A stretch of 64,000 nucleotides of DNA from Bacteroidaceae bacterium (lineage in GTDB: Bacteria > Bacteroidota > Bacteroidia > Bacteroidales > Bacteroidaceae): positions 1 to 64,000 of the forward strand of contig JAFYPU010000014.1 of the NCBI GenBank assembly GCA_017547385.1, read 5' to 3'. A program made the position numbers and the translations under genes. The notes under the pieces were generated by a model that worked only from the letters and a program-made list of their open reading frames with translations, searched no databases and was not told the origin of the DNA. Shown piece after piece: positions 9,713 through 18,193 of the stretch; the stretch's first letter is position 1; each line of letters begins with the position of its first letter.

Positions 9713-9773
9713 AGTGGCAGGCCTTGCCACTTTTTTGGCAGTGCTCGCCACTTTAGTGGCAAGGCCTGCCACT
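9713..9773. repeat. 21-bp phased dyad array, locus A (3 units, 61 bp)
   Basis: Three 19-nt dyads start at 9713, 9734 and 9755, each a 7-nt arm, 5-nt core and 7-nt arm, with TT linkers. The first reads AGTGGCAGGCCTTGCCACT; the third is its exact reverse complement; the middle one has the core GTGCT. The whole is a nested palindrome. It lies between the deaminase and S41 genes, just before a promoter whose -33 box (9773-9778) touches the last arm. Locus 56144-56204 uses the same arm word. Confidence 0.85.
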
Positions 9774-9807
9774 TTTTGCAGAAAGCCATCTCAAAAACAT
9801 AACTTTG
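9773..9807 (+). promoter_or_regulatory. Promoter of the S41 protease gene
   Basis: TTTTTG (9773-9778), 21 bp, then TAACTTTG (9800-9807) fits the Bacteroidetes -33/-7 pattern. The ATG follows 21 nt after the -7 box, giving a leader of about 15 nt. Confidence 0.7.
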
Positions 9808-9828
9808 CATTAACCTATCACACAAAGC

Positions 9829-11583
9829 ATGGCAAAGCTCCGCGATTCAAGATTTGTGCCGCTCATCATAGCCCTGGGGGTTGTGCTGGGCATTCTCATT
9901 GGCAGCTTTTGTGCCAACCATTTCTCGGGCAACCGTCTGAACATCATCAACACGTCGAGCAACAAACTCAATGTGCTGCTGCATCTCATCGATGACCAGT
10001 ATGTGGACACTGTGAACATTCCCGACCTTGTGGAAAAGTCGCTGCCGCAAATTCTGATGGAACTCGACCCGCATTCCACCTATGTGGGAGCCTCTGACGT
10101 GGAGGAATCGATGCAGGAACTCAAGGGAAGTTTCTCCGGCATCGGTGTGCAGTTCACTATCTATCGCGACACGGTGCGTGTGGTCAAGGTTATCAAGGGC
10201 GGACCCTCCGAACAGCACGGCATCATGCCCGGCGATTGCATCATCAGTGTGGACGGAAAACCTTATGTGGGCAAGGAAGTAACCAACGATGAAACCATGA
10301 AACGCCTCAAAGGTCCACGCGAAACCACGGTGAAGTTGGGCATAAAGCGACATGGCAAGCCACAACCGCTCAGCTTCTCCATTGTCAGAGGGGATGTGCC
10401 CTTGCGCACCATTGATGCCGTGTATATGCTTGACGAAACTACCGGTTATATTCGCATCAATAGCTTTGGCGAAACCACTTATCCCGAGTTTCTTTCGGCA
10501 TTGGCCAAGTTGAACAATGAAGGATTGGAAGGACTCGTTATCGACTTGCGCGGCAACCTGGGTGGCTACATGGCACCGGCCGTGCAGATAGCCAATGAAT
10601 TTTTGCCGAAAGACCGTCTGATTGTCTACACCGAAGGGCGCAAATCCCCCCGTGAGGAATACACCAGCGACGGCCGCGGCACCTATCCCGCTTTGCCCCT
10701 TGTAGTTCTGGTGGACGAAGGATCGGCATCGGCCAGTGAGATTTTGGCCGGAGCCGTTCAAGACAACGATCGCGGCGTCATCATCGGGCGAAGAACCTTT
10801 GGCAAGGGACTGGTGCAAGTACCCATCGATTTCCCCGACGGAAGCATGTTGCGTCTCACGAAGGCTCGCTATTACACCCCCTCCGGGCGATGCGTGCAGA
10901 AACCCTATACGCCGGGCGATGAAGAGGAGTATGCCGCCGATTTGCTGCTGCGTGCCGAGCACGGCGAATACTTCACCGCCGACAGCATCAAGACCGATGG
11001 CGAAAAGTTTGAAACGCGTGGCGGTCGCACTGTTTATGGAGGCGGAGGCATCATTCCCGACATCTTCATCGCTCGCGACACGCTGGGCATGACGTCTTAC
11101 TTTATGGAGGCCTACCGCACCGGCTTGATGTTTAGCTTTGCTTACGATTTTGTGGACCGTCATCGCTCACGTTTGGGCGAAGAAACCGATTTAACCAAGA
11201 TTTCGGCCTATCTGGATCGTCAGGATGTGTTGGAACAATTTGCACGTTTTGCTGAAAAGAACGGACTGAAGCGTCGCAACATCATGTTGCAGAAATCCGG
11301 AAAACTCTTCAAGGAATACCTATACAATTACATCGTAGGCGACCTGCTCGACACCGAGGGAGCCGTGATGTATGCCAATCTCACCGATCCTGCCGTGCAG
11401 AAGGCACTTCTGCTCATGCAGCGCGGAGAAACTTTCCCTGCTCTGCCGAAAGCCGAAGGGCCGCAGGCAAAAGCGGTTGGCCGCACTTACGTTTTCGGCA
11501 ACCACTTTGCCTTTCACCTATCTTTCACGCAAAACAAGTTGTTGGCAATATGGCAGACAAGAAAGAACTACGCAAACTCCTGA
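9829..11583 (+). CDS. S41 C-terminal processing protease with PDZ domain
   Basis: A 584-residue CtpA/Tsp-family serine protease. An N-terminal signal anchor (residues 9-28) places it in the periplasm. A PDZ domain spans about residues 95-180, and the protease core holds the Ser/Lys dyad: Ser301 in GSASASE and Lys326 in TFGKG, 25 residues apart as in E. coli Tsp. A C-terminal part (about 400-584) extends past the core, as in Bacteroidetes homologues. Such enzymes trim or degrade envelope proteins with exposed C-termini. It has its own promoter, and its 3' end overlaps the next gene by 34 bp, so the two are translationally coupled. Confidence 0.95.
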   Translation: MAKLRDSRFVPLIIALGVVLGILIGSFCANHFSGNRLNIINTSSNKLNVLLHLIDDQYVDTVNIPDLVEKSLPQILMELDPHSTYVGASDVEESMQELKGSFSGIGVQFTIYRDTVRVVKVIKGGPSEQHGIMPGDCIISVDGKPYVGKEVTNDETMKRLKGPRETTVKLGIKRHGKPQPLSFSIVRGDVPLRTIDAVYMLDETTGYIRINSFGETTYPEFLSALAKLNNEGLEGLVIDLRGNLGGYMAPAVQIANEFLPKDRLIVYTEGRKSPREEYTSDGRGTYPALPLVVLVDEGSASASEILAGAVQDNDRGVIIGRRTFGKGLVQVPIDFPDGSMLRLTKARYYTPSGRCVQKPYTPGDEEEYAADLLLRAEHGEYFTADSIKTDGEKFETRGGRTVYGGGGIIPDIFIARDTLGMTSYFMEAYRTGLMFSFAYDFVDRHRSRLGEETDLTKISAYLDRQDVLEQFARFAEKNGLKRRNIMLQKSGKLFKEYLYNYIVGDLLDTEGAVMYANLTDPAVQKALLLMQRGETFPALPKAEGPQAKAVGRTYVFGNHFAFHLSFTQNKLLAIWQTRKNYANS

Positions 11584-12089
11584 GAAGCCGGCGGCAGCAA
11601 TATGCGGAGCTTCAAGCCGAATACTCAAAGCGTGTGATGGAGCAGTTGATGCAACACCCGCGTTTTCTTGCGGCCGAAACAGTGATGCTCTACCATGCCC
11701 TGCCCGATGAAGTGGACACGCAAAGCATTTTGCAGGGATTCTATCAACAGAAACAATTGTTGTTGCCGGTTATCGATGGCGACACCATGTTTCCCGTGTG
11801 TTACACCGGAGAAGACAACTTGCACACCGGAAGTTACAACATCAATGAGCCGCAAGGGGCTCCCTTTACCCGGCTTTCGTTCATCGATTTGGTGATTGCC
11901 CCCGGCATGGCCTTTGACACCGCCGGTCGTCGGCTGGGTCGCGGCAAAGGATATTACGATCGATTCCTGGCTCAGCTGGAACTTGCCAACGCCTACAAGA
12001 TAGGCGTATGTTTCCCTTTCCAACTTCTTCCGGAAGTCCCCGTCGACGCCCACGACATCTGCATGGACGAGGTGTTGTTTGGCGATTAA
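11550..12089 (+). CDS. 5-formyltetrahydrofolate cyclo-ligase
   Basis: A 179-residue enzyme that turns 5-formyl-THF into 5,10-methenyl-THF using ATP, clearing an inhibitory folate. The signature LGRGKGYYDRFL is at residues 129-140, and the N-terminal RKLLRSRRQQ helix is typical. Length is normal for the family. The start lies 34 bp inside the S41 protease gene in another frame, so expression depends on that transcript. The link to the protease appears to be positional rather than functional; folate one-carbon metabolism also involves the gcv genes further along. Confidence 0.93.
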   Translation: MADKKELRKLLRSRRQQYAELQAEYSKRVMEQLMQHPRFLAAETVMLYHALPDEVDTQSILQGFYQQKQLLLPVIDGDTMFPVCYTGEDNLHTGSYNINEPQGAPFTRLSFIDLVIAPGMAFDTAGRRLGRGKGYYDRFLAQLELANAYKIGVCFPFQLLPEVPVDAHDICMDEVLFGD

Positions 12090-12232
12090 AATAGTTTTGT
12101 CTCAACCTTTTCCCAACCCAACGGCAGTCCATAAACTCCCTTCTGCGTTATGTTCGATGCATATTAAGGTGTTAAAGCTGCGCTAAACGCTGAAAATAGA
12201 GCGCATTCGGGCTTCTCAAAGAGTTTTTTTCG

Positions 12233-12240
12233 TATTTTTG
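12233..12240 (+). promoter_or_regulatory. purB -7 promoter element
   Basis: TATTTTTG matches TAnnTTTG and ends 34 nt before the purB ATG. A TTCGG at 12206-12210 is a possible weak -33 box. The surrounding 185-bp gap (12090-12274) holds nothing else that I can support. Confidence 0.55.
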
Positions 12241-12274
12241 CAAACCATAAAGAAACAATATAAAGCACCTATAA

Positions 12275-13621
12275 ATGGAATTCAACATGCTTACAGCCGT
12301 ATCTCCCATTGACGGCCGTTATCATGGCAAGACAGAAGCGCTTGCCAACTACTTTTCTGAATATGCACTGATGAAGTATCGAGTGCGCGTTGAGATTGAG
12401 TATTTCATTGCTCTCTGCGAACTTCCGCTGCCTCAGTTGGAAGGTTTTGATAAAGCTCTTTTCCCCGAACTTCGCAAGATTTATGCAGAATTCTCTGAAG
12501 CCGATGCCTCTCGTGTGAAAGAGATAGAATCGGTTACCAATCACGATGTAAAAGCCATCGAATACTTCATCAAGGAGCGTTTTGATGCTATCGGAGGTTT
12601 GGATGCTTTCAAGGAATTTATCCACTTTGGACTCACGTCGCAAGACATCAACAATACATCATTCCCTTTGATGCTTAAGGAATCTCTCGAAGCAGTTTAT
12701 ATCCCTTTGCTTGAGGAATTGGTGGATCGTTTGAATGCTTATGCAGAAGAGTGGAAGGATATTCCGATGTTGGCCAAGACACACGGACAACCGGCTTCTC
12801 CCACTCGTTTGGGCAAGGAAGTGCGTGTCTTTGCTTATCGCCTCGAACAGCAGCTCGCATTGCTCAAGGCCAGCCGACACACAGCCAAGTTTGGTGGTGC
12901 CACAGGTAACTACAATGCACACAACGTGGCTTATCCTGCTTACGACTGGCGCACTTTTGGTAATCGCTTTGTGAGTGAGAAGTTGGGATTGGAGCGTGAG
13001 GAATTCACCACCCAAATCAGTAACTACGACAATATGGCTGCCGTTTTTGATGCTATGCGTCGCATTCACACCATTGTGATTGACCTTGACCGCGACTTCT
13101 GGCAGTATATTTCGATGAACTATTTCAAACAGCGCATCAAGGCCGGTGAAGTTGGTTCGAGTGCCATGCCTCACAAGGTGAACCCTATCGATTTTGAAAA
13201 CTCCGAAGGAAATCTCGGCTTGGCCAATGCCATGCTTGAGCATCTCAGCACCAAACTTCCCATCAGCCGTTTGCAGCGCGACCTGACCGACAGTACGGTT
13301 ATCCGCAACATCGGTGTACCTATGGGACATGCACTCATCGCTTTCCACAGCACTTTGAAAGGTTTGGACAAGCTGCTTCTGCACGAAGAGAGTATCAAGG
13401 CAGATTTGGACGACTGCTGGGCTGTGGTGGCTGAGGCTATACAGACAGTGTTGCGTCGTGAGGCTTATCCCAATCCTTACGAAGCATTGAAAGCCTTGAC
13501 GCGTACCAATGCAGCTATCACCGGTGAAAGCATTCGCACATTCATTGAAGGATTGGAGGTAAGCGAAGCTGTGAAAGCGGAATTGCGTGCCATCACTCCT
13601 TACAACTACACAGGCGTTTAA
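12275..13621 (+). CDS. purB: Adenylosuccinate lyase
   Basis: A 448-residue fumarase-superfamily enzyme. It acts twice in purine synthesis: it releases fumarate from SAICAR and from adenylosuccinate. The superfamily signature GSSAMPHKVNPIDFEN is intact (about residues 293-308), TSQDINNT supplies active-site residues near residue 128, and the start MEFNMLTAVSPIDGRY is the usual one for the long PurB group. Length is normal. It has its own promoter and a short leader. The following gene begins 88 bp downstream with no clear terminator between. Confidence 0.97.
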   Translation: MEFNMLTAVSPIDGRYHGKTEALANYFSEYALMKYRVRVEIEYFIALCELPLPQLEGFDKALFPELRKIYAEFSEADASRVKEIESVTNHDVKAIEYFIKERFDAIGGLDAFKEFIHFGLTSQDINNTSFPLMLKESLEAVYIPLLEELVDRLNAYAEEWKDIPMLAKTHGQPASPTRLGKEVRVFAYRLEQQLALLKASRHTAKFGGATGNYNAHNVAYPAYDWRTFGNRFVSEKLGLEREEFTTQISNYDNMAAVFDAMRRIHTIVIDLDRDFWQYISMNYFKQRIKAGEVGSSAMPHKVNPIDFENSEGNLGLANAMLEHLSTKLPISRLQRDLTDSTVIRNIGVPMGHALIAFHSTLKGLDKLLLHEESIKADLDDCWAVVAEAIQTVLRREAYPNPYEALKALTRTNAAITGESIRTFIEGLEVSEAVKAELRAITPYNYTGV

Positions 13622-13709
13622 GCAAGCCGGTTGGCCAAAGTTGCGTGCAGCGAGTGTTTATCTGTGAACCCTATACAATTATTTATATATAAAGATTAAA
13701 GTTACCGCT

Positions 13710-15065
13710 ATGAGCGAAAATTTCTTTGACAAAAAAGATTTTAATGAAAGAGACGGGGAAAACCGTGATGGCTACTCCCCCGACAACAATCGACCGGCCG
13801 GTGGAGGCTATAACCGCCGTGAGGGTGGTATGCGTCCGCGTTTCTCAGGTCGCACAGAGGGTGGTCGCACCTATGTGTCCAGTCGCTATCCTTCTGAAGG
13901 CAACAGAGGTTATCGTCCTCGCTACACTCGTGTGAATACAGAGGGCGAAGGTGCAACCGGCCGTTATGGTGAGAATTCAGGAAACTATTCACAACGTTCT
14001 CACAATGCTTATGCGCATTCTGAGGGTTACCGTCTGCGCGGTGGATATCAGCGCAGCGAAAATCCGTGGGGCAAGCGCCGTTCTTACAATGCCGGTGCTG
14101 ATGGTGAGAACAATAATTATAATTCTGAATATGCTCCGCGTTATCGTGCCGCAGGCGAGGGTGGTTACCGTCCTCGTTATAATCAAGGTGGTGCAGGCCG
14201 TGAAGGTTATGCTCAAGGTGCCGGCGGACAAGGTGGATACAATCGCGGAGGTTACGGACAGCGTCCTCGCCGTTCCGGTTACGACCCCCATGCAAAGTAT
14301 AGCCACAAGAAACGCTTGGAGTATAAGGAGAAAAATTACGATCCCAATGAGCCCATCCGCTTGAACAAGTATTTGGCCAACGCAGGCATTTGCTCGCGTC
14401 GCGATGCCGACAAATACATTCAAGCCGGTGTGATTACGGTCAACGGACAGGTGGTTACAGAATTGGGCACAAAGGTTCTGCGTTCGGATGTGGTGCTTTT
14501 CCACGATGATACGGTGAAGATTGAAAAGAAGGTATACGTTCTGCTTAACAAGCCTAAGGGATATGTTACGACCAGTGAGGATCCGCAAAATCGCAAAACC
14601 GTGATGGACCTTGTGCGCAATGCTTGTCCTGAACGCATCTACCCTGTTGGACGCCTTGACCGCAACACCACGGGTGTGCTTTTGCTCACAAACGATGGAG
14701 AAATGGCTTCTCAGCTCACACATCCCAAGTTCTTGAAGAAGAAGATTTACCACGTTCACACTGACCAGAACGTTTCGGCGGCTGATATACGCCAGATAGC
14801 AGAAGGTATCATGCTCGAAGATGGAGAAATCAAGGCAGATGCCATTGACTACGCCAGTCCCACAGATAAGAAACAAGTAGGTATCGAAATCCATAGTGGA
14901 AAGAATCGCATCGTACGTCGCATTTTCGAAAGCCTGGGTTATCGTGTGGTGAAGCTCGATCGCGTCTACTTTGCCGGTCTTACCAAGAAGAATGTGAAGC
15001 GCGGCGATTGGCGTTTCCTCACAGAGAAGGAGGTAAGCATGCTCCAAATGGGGGCTTTCGAATAA
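13710..15065 (+). CDS. RsuA/RluB-family pseudouridine synthase with long disordered N-terminus
   Basis: A 451-residue protein. Residues 1-205 are low complexity (Gly, Arg, Tyr, Asn with many RGG/GGY-like runs) and probably disordered and RNA-binding. An S4 domain follows (about 216-262, [20 protein letters not shown]), then the catalytic domain with the nucleophile Asp317 in [10 protein letters not shown]. The enzyme isomerises a uridine in rRNA; RluB or RluE/RsuA specificity cannot be told from sequence. RluB of E. coli has no such N-terminus, though extended versions are common in Bacteroidetes. asnS follows after 37 bp on the same strand. Confidence 0.93.
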   Translation: MSENFFDKKDFNERDGENRDGYSPDNNRPAGGGYNRREGGMRPRFSGRTEGGRTYVSSRYPSEGNRGYRPRYTRVNTEGEGATGRYGENSGNYSQRSHNAYAHSEGYRLRGGYQRSENPWGKRRSYNAGADGENNNYNSEYAPRYRAAGEGGYRPRYNQGGAGREGYAQGAGGQGGYNRGGYGQRPRRSGYDPHAKYSHKKRLEYKEKNYDPNEPIRLNKYLANAGICSRRDADKYIQAGVITVNGQVVTELGTKVLRSDVVLFHDDTVKIEKKVYVLLNKPKGYVTTSEDPQNRKTVMDLVRNACPERIYPVGRLDRNTTGVLLLTNDGEMASQLTHPKFLKKKIYHVHTDQNVSAADIRQIAEGIMLEDGEIKADAIDYASPTDKKQVGIEIHSGKNRIVRRIFESLGYRVVKLDRVYFAGLTKKNVKRGDWRFLTEKEVSMLQMGAFE

Positions 15066-15102
15066 GCATTGCACATTATTTTGCATAAAAGGAAAAAGTA
15101 TC

Positions 15103-16506
15103 ATGAATACAGTAAAGAGAACAAGAATAGTTGAATTGTTGACCCGTGAGGATTATGGAGCAACAGTCAATGTGAAAGGATGGGTGCGCACTCGACGTGG
15201 CAGTAAGTCGGTCAACTTCATAGCACTGAACGATGGTTCAACCATCAAGAACGTGCAGGTAGTGGCCGACGTCGAGAAGTTTGATGCCGAGTTGCTCAAA
15301 CTCATCACCACCGGAGCATGTATCAGTGTTGACGGCACTTTGGTGCAAAGCGTTGGTTCCGGTCAGAACGTTGAAGTGCAAGCCACTGCCATTGAGGTTC
15401 TCGGCACTTGCGCGTCCGACTATCCCATGCAGAAGAAAGGTCAGACCTTTGAGTATATGCGTCAGCACGCCCATATGCGTCTCCGCACCAACACGTTCGG
15501 TGCAGTGTTCCGCATCCGCCACCACATGGCGATGGCCATTCACCAATACTTCCACGAGCATGGTTTTGTGTACTTCCACACACCCATCATCACTGCCAGC
15601 GATTGCGAAGGTGCCGGCCAGATGTTCCAGGTAACAACGCAAAATCTTTATGACCTGAAGAAGGATGAAGAAGGCCACATCGACTACAGCGGCGACTTCT
15701 TCGGCAAAGCTACTTCACTCACTGTGAGCGGACAGCTTGAGGGTGAACTCGGTGCTACAGCGCTTGGAGCTATCTACACCTTTGGTCCTACTTTCCGTGC
15801 AGAGAACAGCAACACACCGCGCCACTTGGCCGAGTTCTGGATGATTGAGCCGGAAATGGCTTTCTACGACATCACAGACAACATGGACCTGGCCGAAGAT
15901 TTCATCAAGTATTGCGTGCGTTGGGCTCTGGAGAACTGTCAGGACGACCTCGCTTTCCTCAATCAGATGATTGACAAAACGTTGCTTGAACGCCTTCACT
16001 TTGTTTTGGAGAACGACTTCCAACGTCTCACTTACACCGAAGGCATTGAAATCCTTGAAGAAGCCGTTCGCAATGGCCGCAAGTTCGAATTCCCCGTGTC
16101 ATGGGGTGTGGATTTGGCCAGTGAGCACGAACGTTACTTGGTGGAAGAACACTTCAAACGTCCTGTTATCCTGACAGACTACCCGAAGGAAATCAAGGCC
16201 TTCTATATGAAGATGAACGACGACGGCAAAACCGTGCGTGCCATGGACGTGCTGTTCCCGCAGATTGGTGAAATCATCGGCGGAAGTGAGCGTGAAGCCG
16301 ATTACGACAAGCTCATGGCTCGCATCAACGAACTCGAAATTCCCATGAAGGACATGTGGTGGTATCTCGACACCCGTCGTTTTGGTTCGTGCCCGCACTC
16401 CGGTTTTGGTTTGGGCTTCGAACGTCTCATCCTCTTCGTTACCGGAATGCAGAACATCCGCGACGTAATTCCTTTCCCGCGTACACCGAAAACCGCAGAG
16501 TTTTAA
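15103..16506 (+). CDS. asnS: Asparaginyl-tRNA synthetase
   Basis: A 467-residue class IIb synthetase that charges tRNA-Asn. The N-terminal OB fold binds the anticodon ([20 protein letters not shown], about residues 26-45). Class II motif 2 is in [20 protein letters not shown] and motif 3 in [10 protein letters not shown] near the C-terminus. [11 protein letters not shown] is typical for AsnRS rather than AspRS. The C-terminal end [12 protein letters not shown] is canonical. Length is normal. It is closed by a strong terminator at 16536-16580. Confidence 0.97.
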   Translation: MNTVKRTRIVELLTREDYGATVNVKGWVRTRRGSKSVNFIALNDGSTIKNVQVVADVEKFDAELLKLITTGACISVDGTLVQSVGSGQNVEVQATAIEVLGTCASDYPMQKKGQTFEYMRQHAHMRLRTNTFGAVFRIRHHMAMAIHQYFHEHGFVYFHTPIITASDCEGAGQMFQVTTQNLYDLKKDEEGHIDYSGDFFGKATSLTVSGQLEGELGATALGAIYTFGPTFRAENSNTPRHLAEFWMIEPEMAFYDITDNMDLAEDFIKYCVRWALENCQDDLAFLNQMIDKTLLERLHFVLENDFQRLTYTEGIEILEEAVRNGRKFEFPVSWGVDLASEHERYLVEEHFKRPVILTDYPKEIKAFYMKMNDDGKTVRAMDVLFPQIGEIIGGSEREADYDKLMARINELEIPMKDMWWYLDTRRFGSCPHSGFGLGFERLILFVTGMQNIRDVIPFPRTPKTAEF

Positions 16507-16535
16507 GCCTTTTCGGAAACGCTCTCAAAACATCA

Positions 16536-16580
16536 AGCACAGGTTGGTCCCGCGATGTGGAGCACCTGTGCTTTTTCTTT
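16536..16580 (+). terminator. Rho-independent terminator after asnS
   Basis: AGCACAGGT (16536-16544) pairs with ACCTGTGCT (16564-16572), followed by a T-rich run. It lies before the first in-frame ATG of the next gene and argues against a start at 16555. Confidence 0.85.
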
Positions 16581-16617
16581 TACTCATTTTGTCGAATGCT
16601 TTAATCCTTCTTCGATA

Positions 16618-17736
16618 ATGTCAAGTTCTGCTGCATCCCTGCCTGTGCCGAAGCGCGAACGTTCTTCCAATATGGAGGCACTGCGTGTGCTGGCCATGTT
16701 TTTCGTGTTGGTGGTTCATGCCGACTTCGCTGCTCTGGGTTATCCCACCATTGCCAACCTGACGCATCATCCCGAAGAGCGCATTGCTCTGTCGTTGGTG
16801 GAATATCTGTCGGTGGTCTGTGTCGATGTATTTGTGATGCTTTCGGGTTGGTTCGGCATCAGAGCGCGTACCGAGGGAGTGGCTCGTTTGTTGTTTCAAG
16901 TGTTTTTCGTAACATCGGTGGTCATTGTCGGTTTTGCCATATACAAAGGAGGTTCTCCCGACACGCCAGACAAACTTTTGGACAGCTATTTCGGTTATTG
17001 GTTTGTCTATGCCTACCTTGTGCTCTATCTGCTTTCGCCCGTGCTCAATGCATTTGTGGAACGTGCCTCGCAGCGTGAGTTTCTGGGAGTGCTCGTTGCC
17101 TTCTTCACGGTTCAGACATTAGGCATTTGGCAGTTGTCCGGCGTGTTCCAACAAGGTTATGGCACTTTGTCGTTCATCGGACTCTATTTGTTGGCACGCT
17201 ATCTGCGTCTTTATGTGGCCGATCGTCTGATAGCCCCTAAGGCCTTCTTCTTTTTGGGATATGTGCTTTGTGCTTTGGTGCAACTTGTCCTGCTGTTGCT
17301 TTTTGTGCTTTCCGGCGACAAGGAGAGTGTGCACGAATTCAATCGCTTTTCCACCAACTACACCAACCCCTTTGTCATTCTCGGTTCATGCTTTCTGTTG
17401 CTCTTCTTCTCGCGTCTCAATTTCCGCAGCCGTCTGATCAATTGGTTGGCGGCAGGCAGTCTGAGCGTGTATGTTGTGCATCAAAATCTGCTGGCGCGTC
17501 CCGTTTTCAAGGAAGCCGTGGTGCATCTTCACAAGGAGTTTGAGCCGCTTCTGTTTGCCTTGCTCACCCTTTTGTCTTTGGTGGGTGTTTACGTGGTGTC
17601 TGTGCTTGTTGACCAAGTGCGAGCCTGGAGTTGGCAGGGATTGGAAGCGGCAGTCGGACGCGCCAAGTTGTGGCAGAAGGGCAGGAGAGAGCAACCTGCC
17701 GAAGCCGAACAACCCTCATCCCATCAATCGCAGTGA
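16618..17736 (+). CDS. Membrane acyltransferase (acyltransferase-3 family)
   Basis: A 372-residue multi-spanning protein of the acyltransferase-3/OafA-like type, which acylates sugars on surface polysaccharides or lipids. It starts with a short Ser/Arg-rich tail, then MEALRVLAMFFVLVVHADF, the first helix with the family's conserved His near its end. About ten hydrophobic helices follow. The start at 16618 is used because 16555 lies within the asnS terminator. The C-terminus is Arg/Glu/Pro-rich and cytoplasmic. It is a single gene with terminators on both sides. The acceptor is unknown. Confidence 0.85.
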   Translation: MSSSAASLPVPKRERSSNMEALRVLAMFFVLVVHADFAALGYPTIANLTHHPEERIALSLVEYLSVVCVDVFVMLSGWFGIRARTEGVARLLFQVFFVTSVVIVGFAIYKGGSPDTPDKLLDSYFGYWFVYAYLVLYLLSPVLNAFVERASQREFLGVLVAFFTVQTLGIWQLSGVFQQGYGTLSFIGLYLLARYLRLYVADRLIAPKAFFFLGYVLCALVQLVLLLLFVLSGDKESVHEFNRFSTNYTNPFVILGSCFLLLFFSRLNFRSRLINWLAAGSLSVYVVHQNLLARPVFKEAVVHLHKEFEPLLFALLTLLSLVGVYVVSVLVDQVRAWSWQGLEAAVGRAKLWQKGRREQPAEAEQPSSHQSQ

Positions 17737-17828
17737 TGCCCGAGTGCACCCCGACAGCTTCCCGGCGTTCTACAGAAAAACGCTAAGGTCTTTCCCGACC
17801 TTTTACCCTGCAACATAACAAAATGAGT

Positions 17829-17868
17829 ATGCGGTTTCAATGATTTGGAACCGCATTTTTTTGTATTC
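17829..17868 (+). terminator. Terminator after the acyltransferase gene
   Basis: ATGCGGTTTCAA (17829-17840) pairs with TTGGAACCGCAT, followed by seven T residues. Confidence 0.85.
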
Positions 17869-17929
17869 CGGAAGCCATGTGTTTCCTCTTGAAACGGTAG
17901 ATAAGCAAATCCGCACTGCCTTTCGGTAA

Positions 17930-18057
17930 AGTATCACGCCTTGACACTACAGTATCACGCCTTGACACTGAAGTCTCAAGCACTTGACACAAAAGTATCA
18001 TGCGCTTGACACAAAAATATCAACGCCGTGAGACAAAAGTATCATGCCGAAGATACT
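17930..18057. repeat. 21/22-bp phased dyad array, locus B (6 units)
   Basis: Six dyads start at 17930, 17951, 17972, 17994, 18016 and 18038. The arm word is AGTRTCA with its complement, and the cores are CGCCT, CGCCT, AGCAC, TGCGC, ACGCC and TGCCG. Unit 1 reads AGTATCACGCCTTGACACT. Left arms mostly have A where the right arm has C, which pairs as G-U only in the minus-strand RNA. It lies between two convergent genes, between their terminators. Confidence 0.85.
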
Positions 18058-18119
18058 GCACCTGAAAGCCGTTTAGATTTCTTTTCTCGCTTTTTCGTAG
18101 CAAGCATCAGCCTTTCGGA

Positions 18120-18156
18120 CAAAAGAAAGCCCTTTTGCAAAAGTCGCAAAAGGGCT
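18120..18156 (-). terminator. Terminator after lpdA
   Basis: AGCCCTTTTGC (18128-18138) pairs with GCAAAAGGGCT (18146-18156). On the minus strand the hairpin is followed by TTTCTTTTG. It closes the glycine cleavage block. Confidence 0.8.
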
Positions 18157-18193
18157 TGTCGGGTGTAAGTTATGCTTTTCCGAAACGGCACCA

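Noticed and set aside
9640-9802. Small frames in the gap before the S41 protease
   Set aside because: They are made by the palindromic repeat array and have no protein features.
16555-16617. Earlier start for the acyltransferase
   Set aside because: The region forms the asnS terminator.
17930-18057. Possible CRISPR array
   Set aside because: The 21-22 bp units follow each other directly, with 2-4 nt linkers and no unique spacers, and no cas gene is present.
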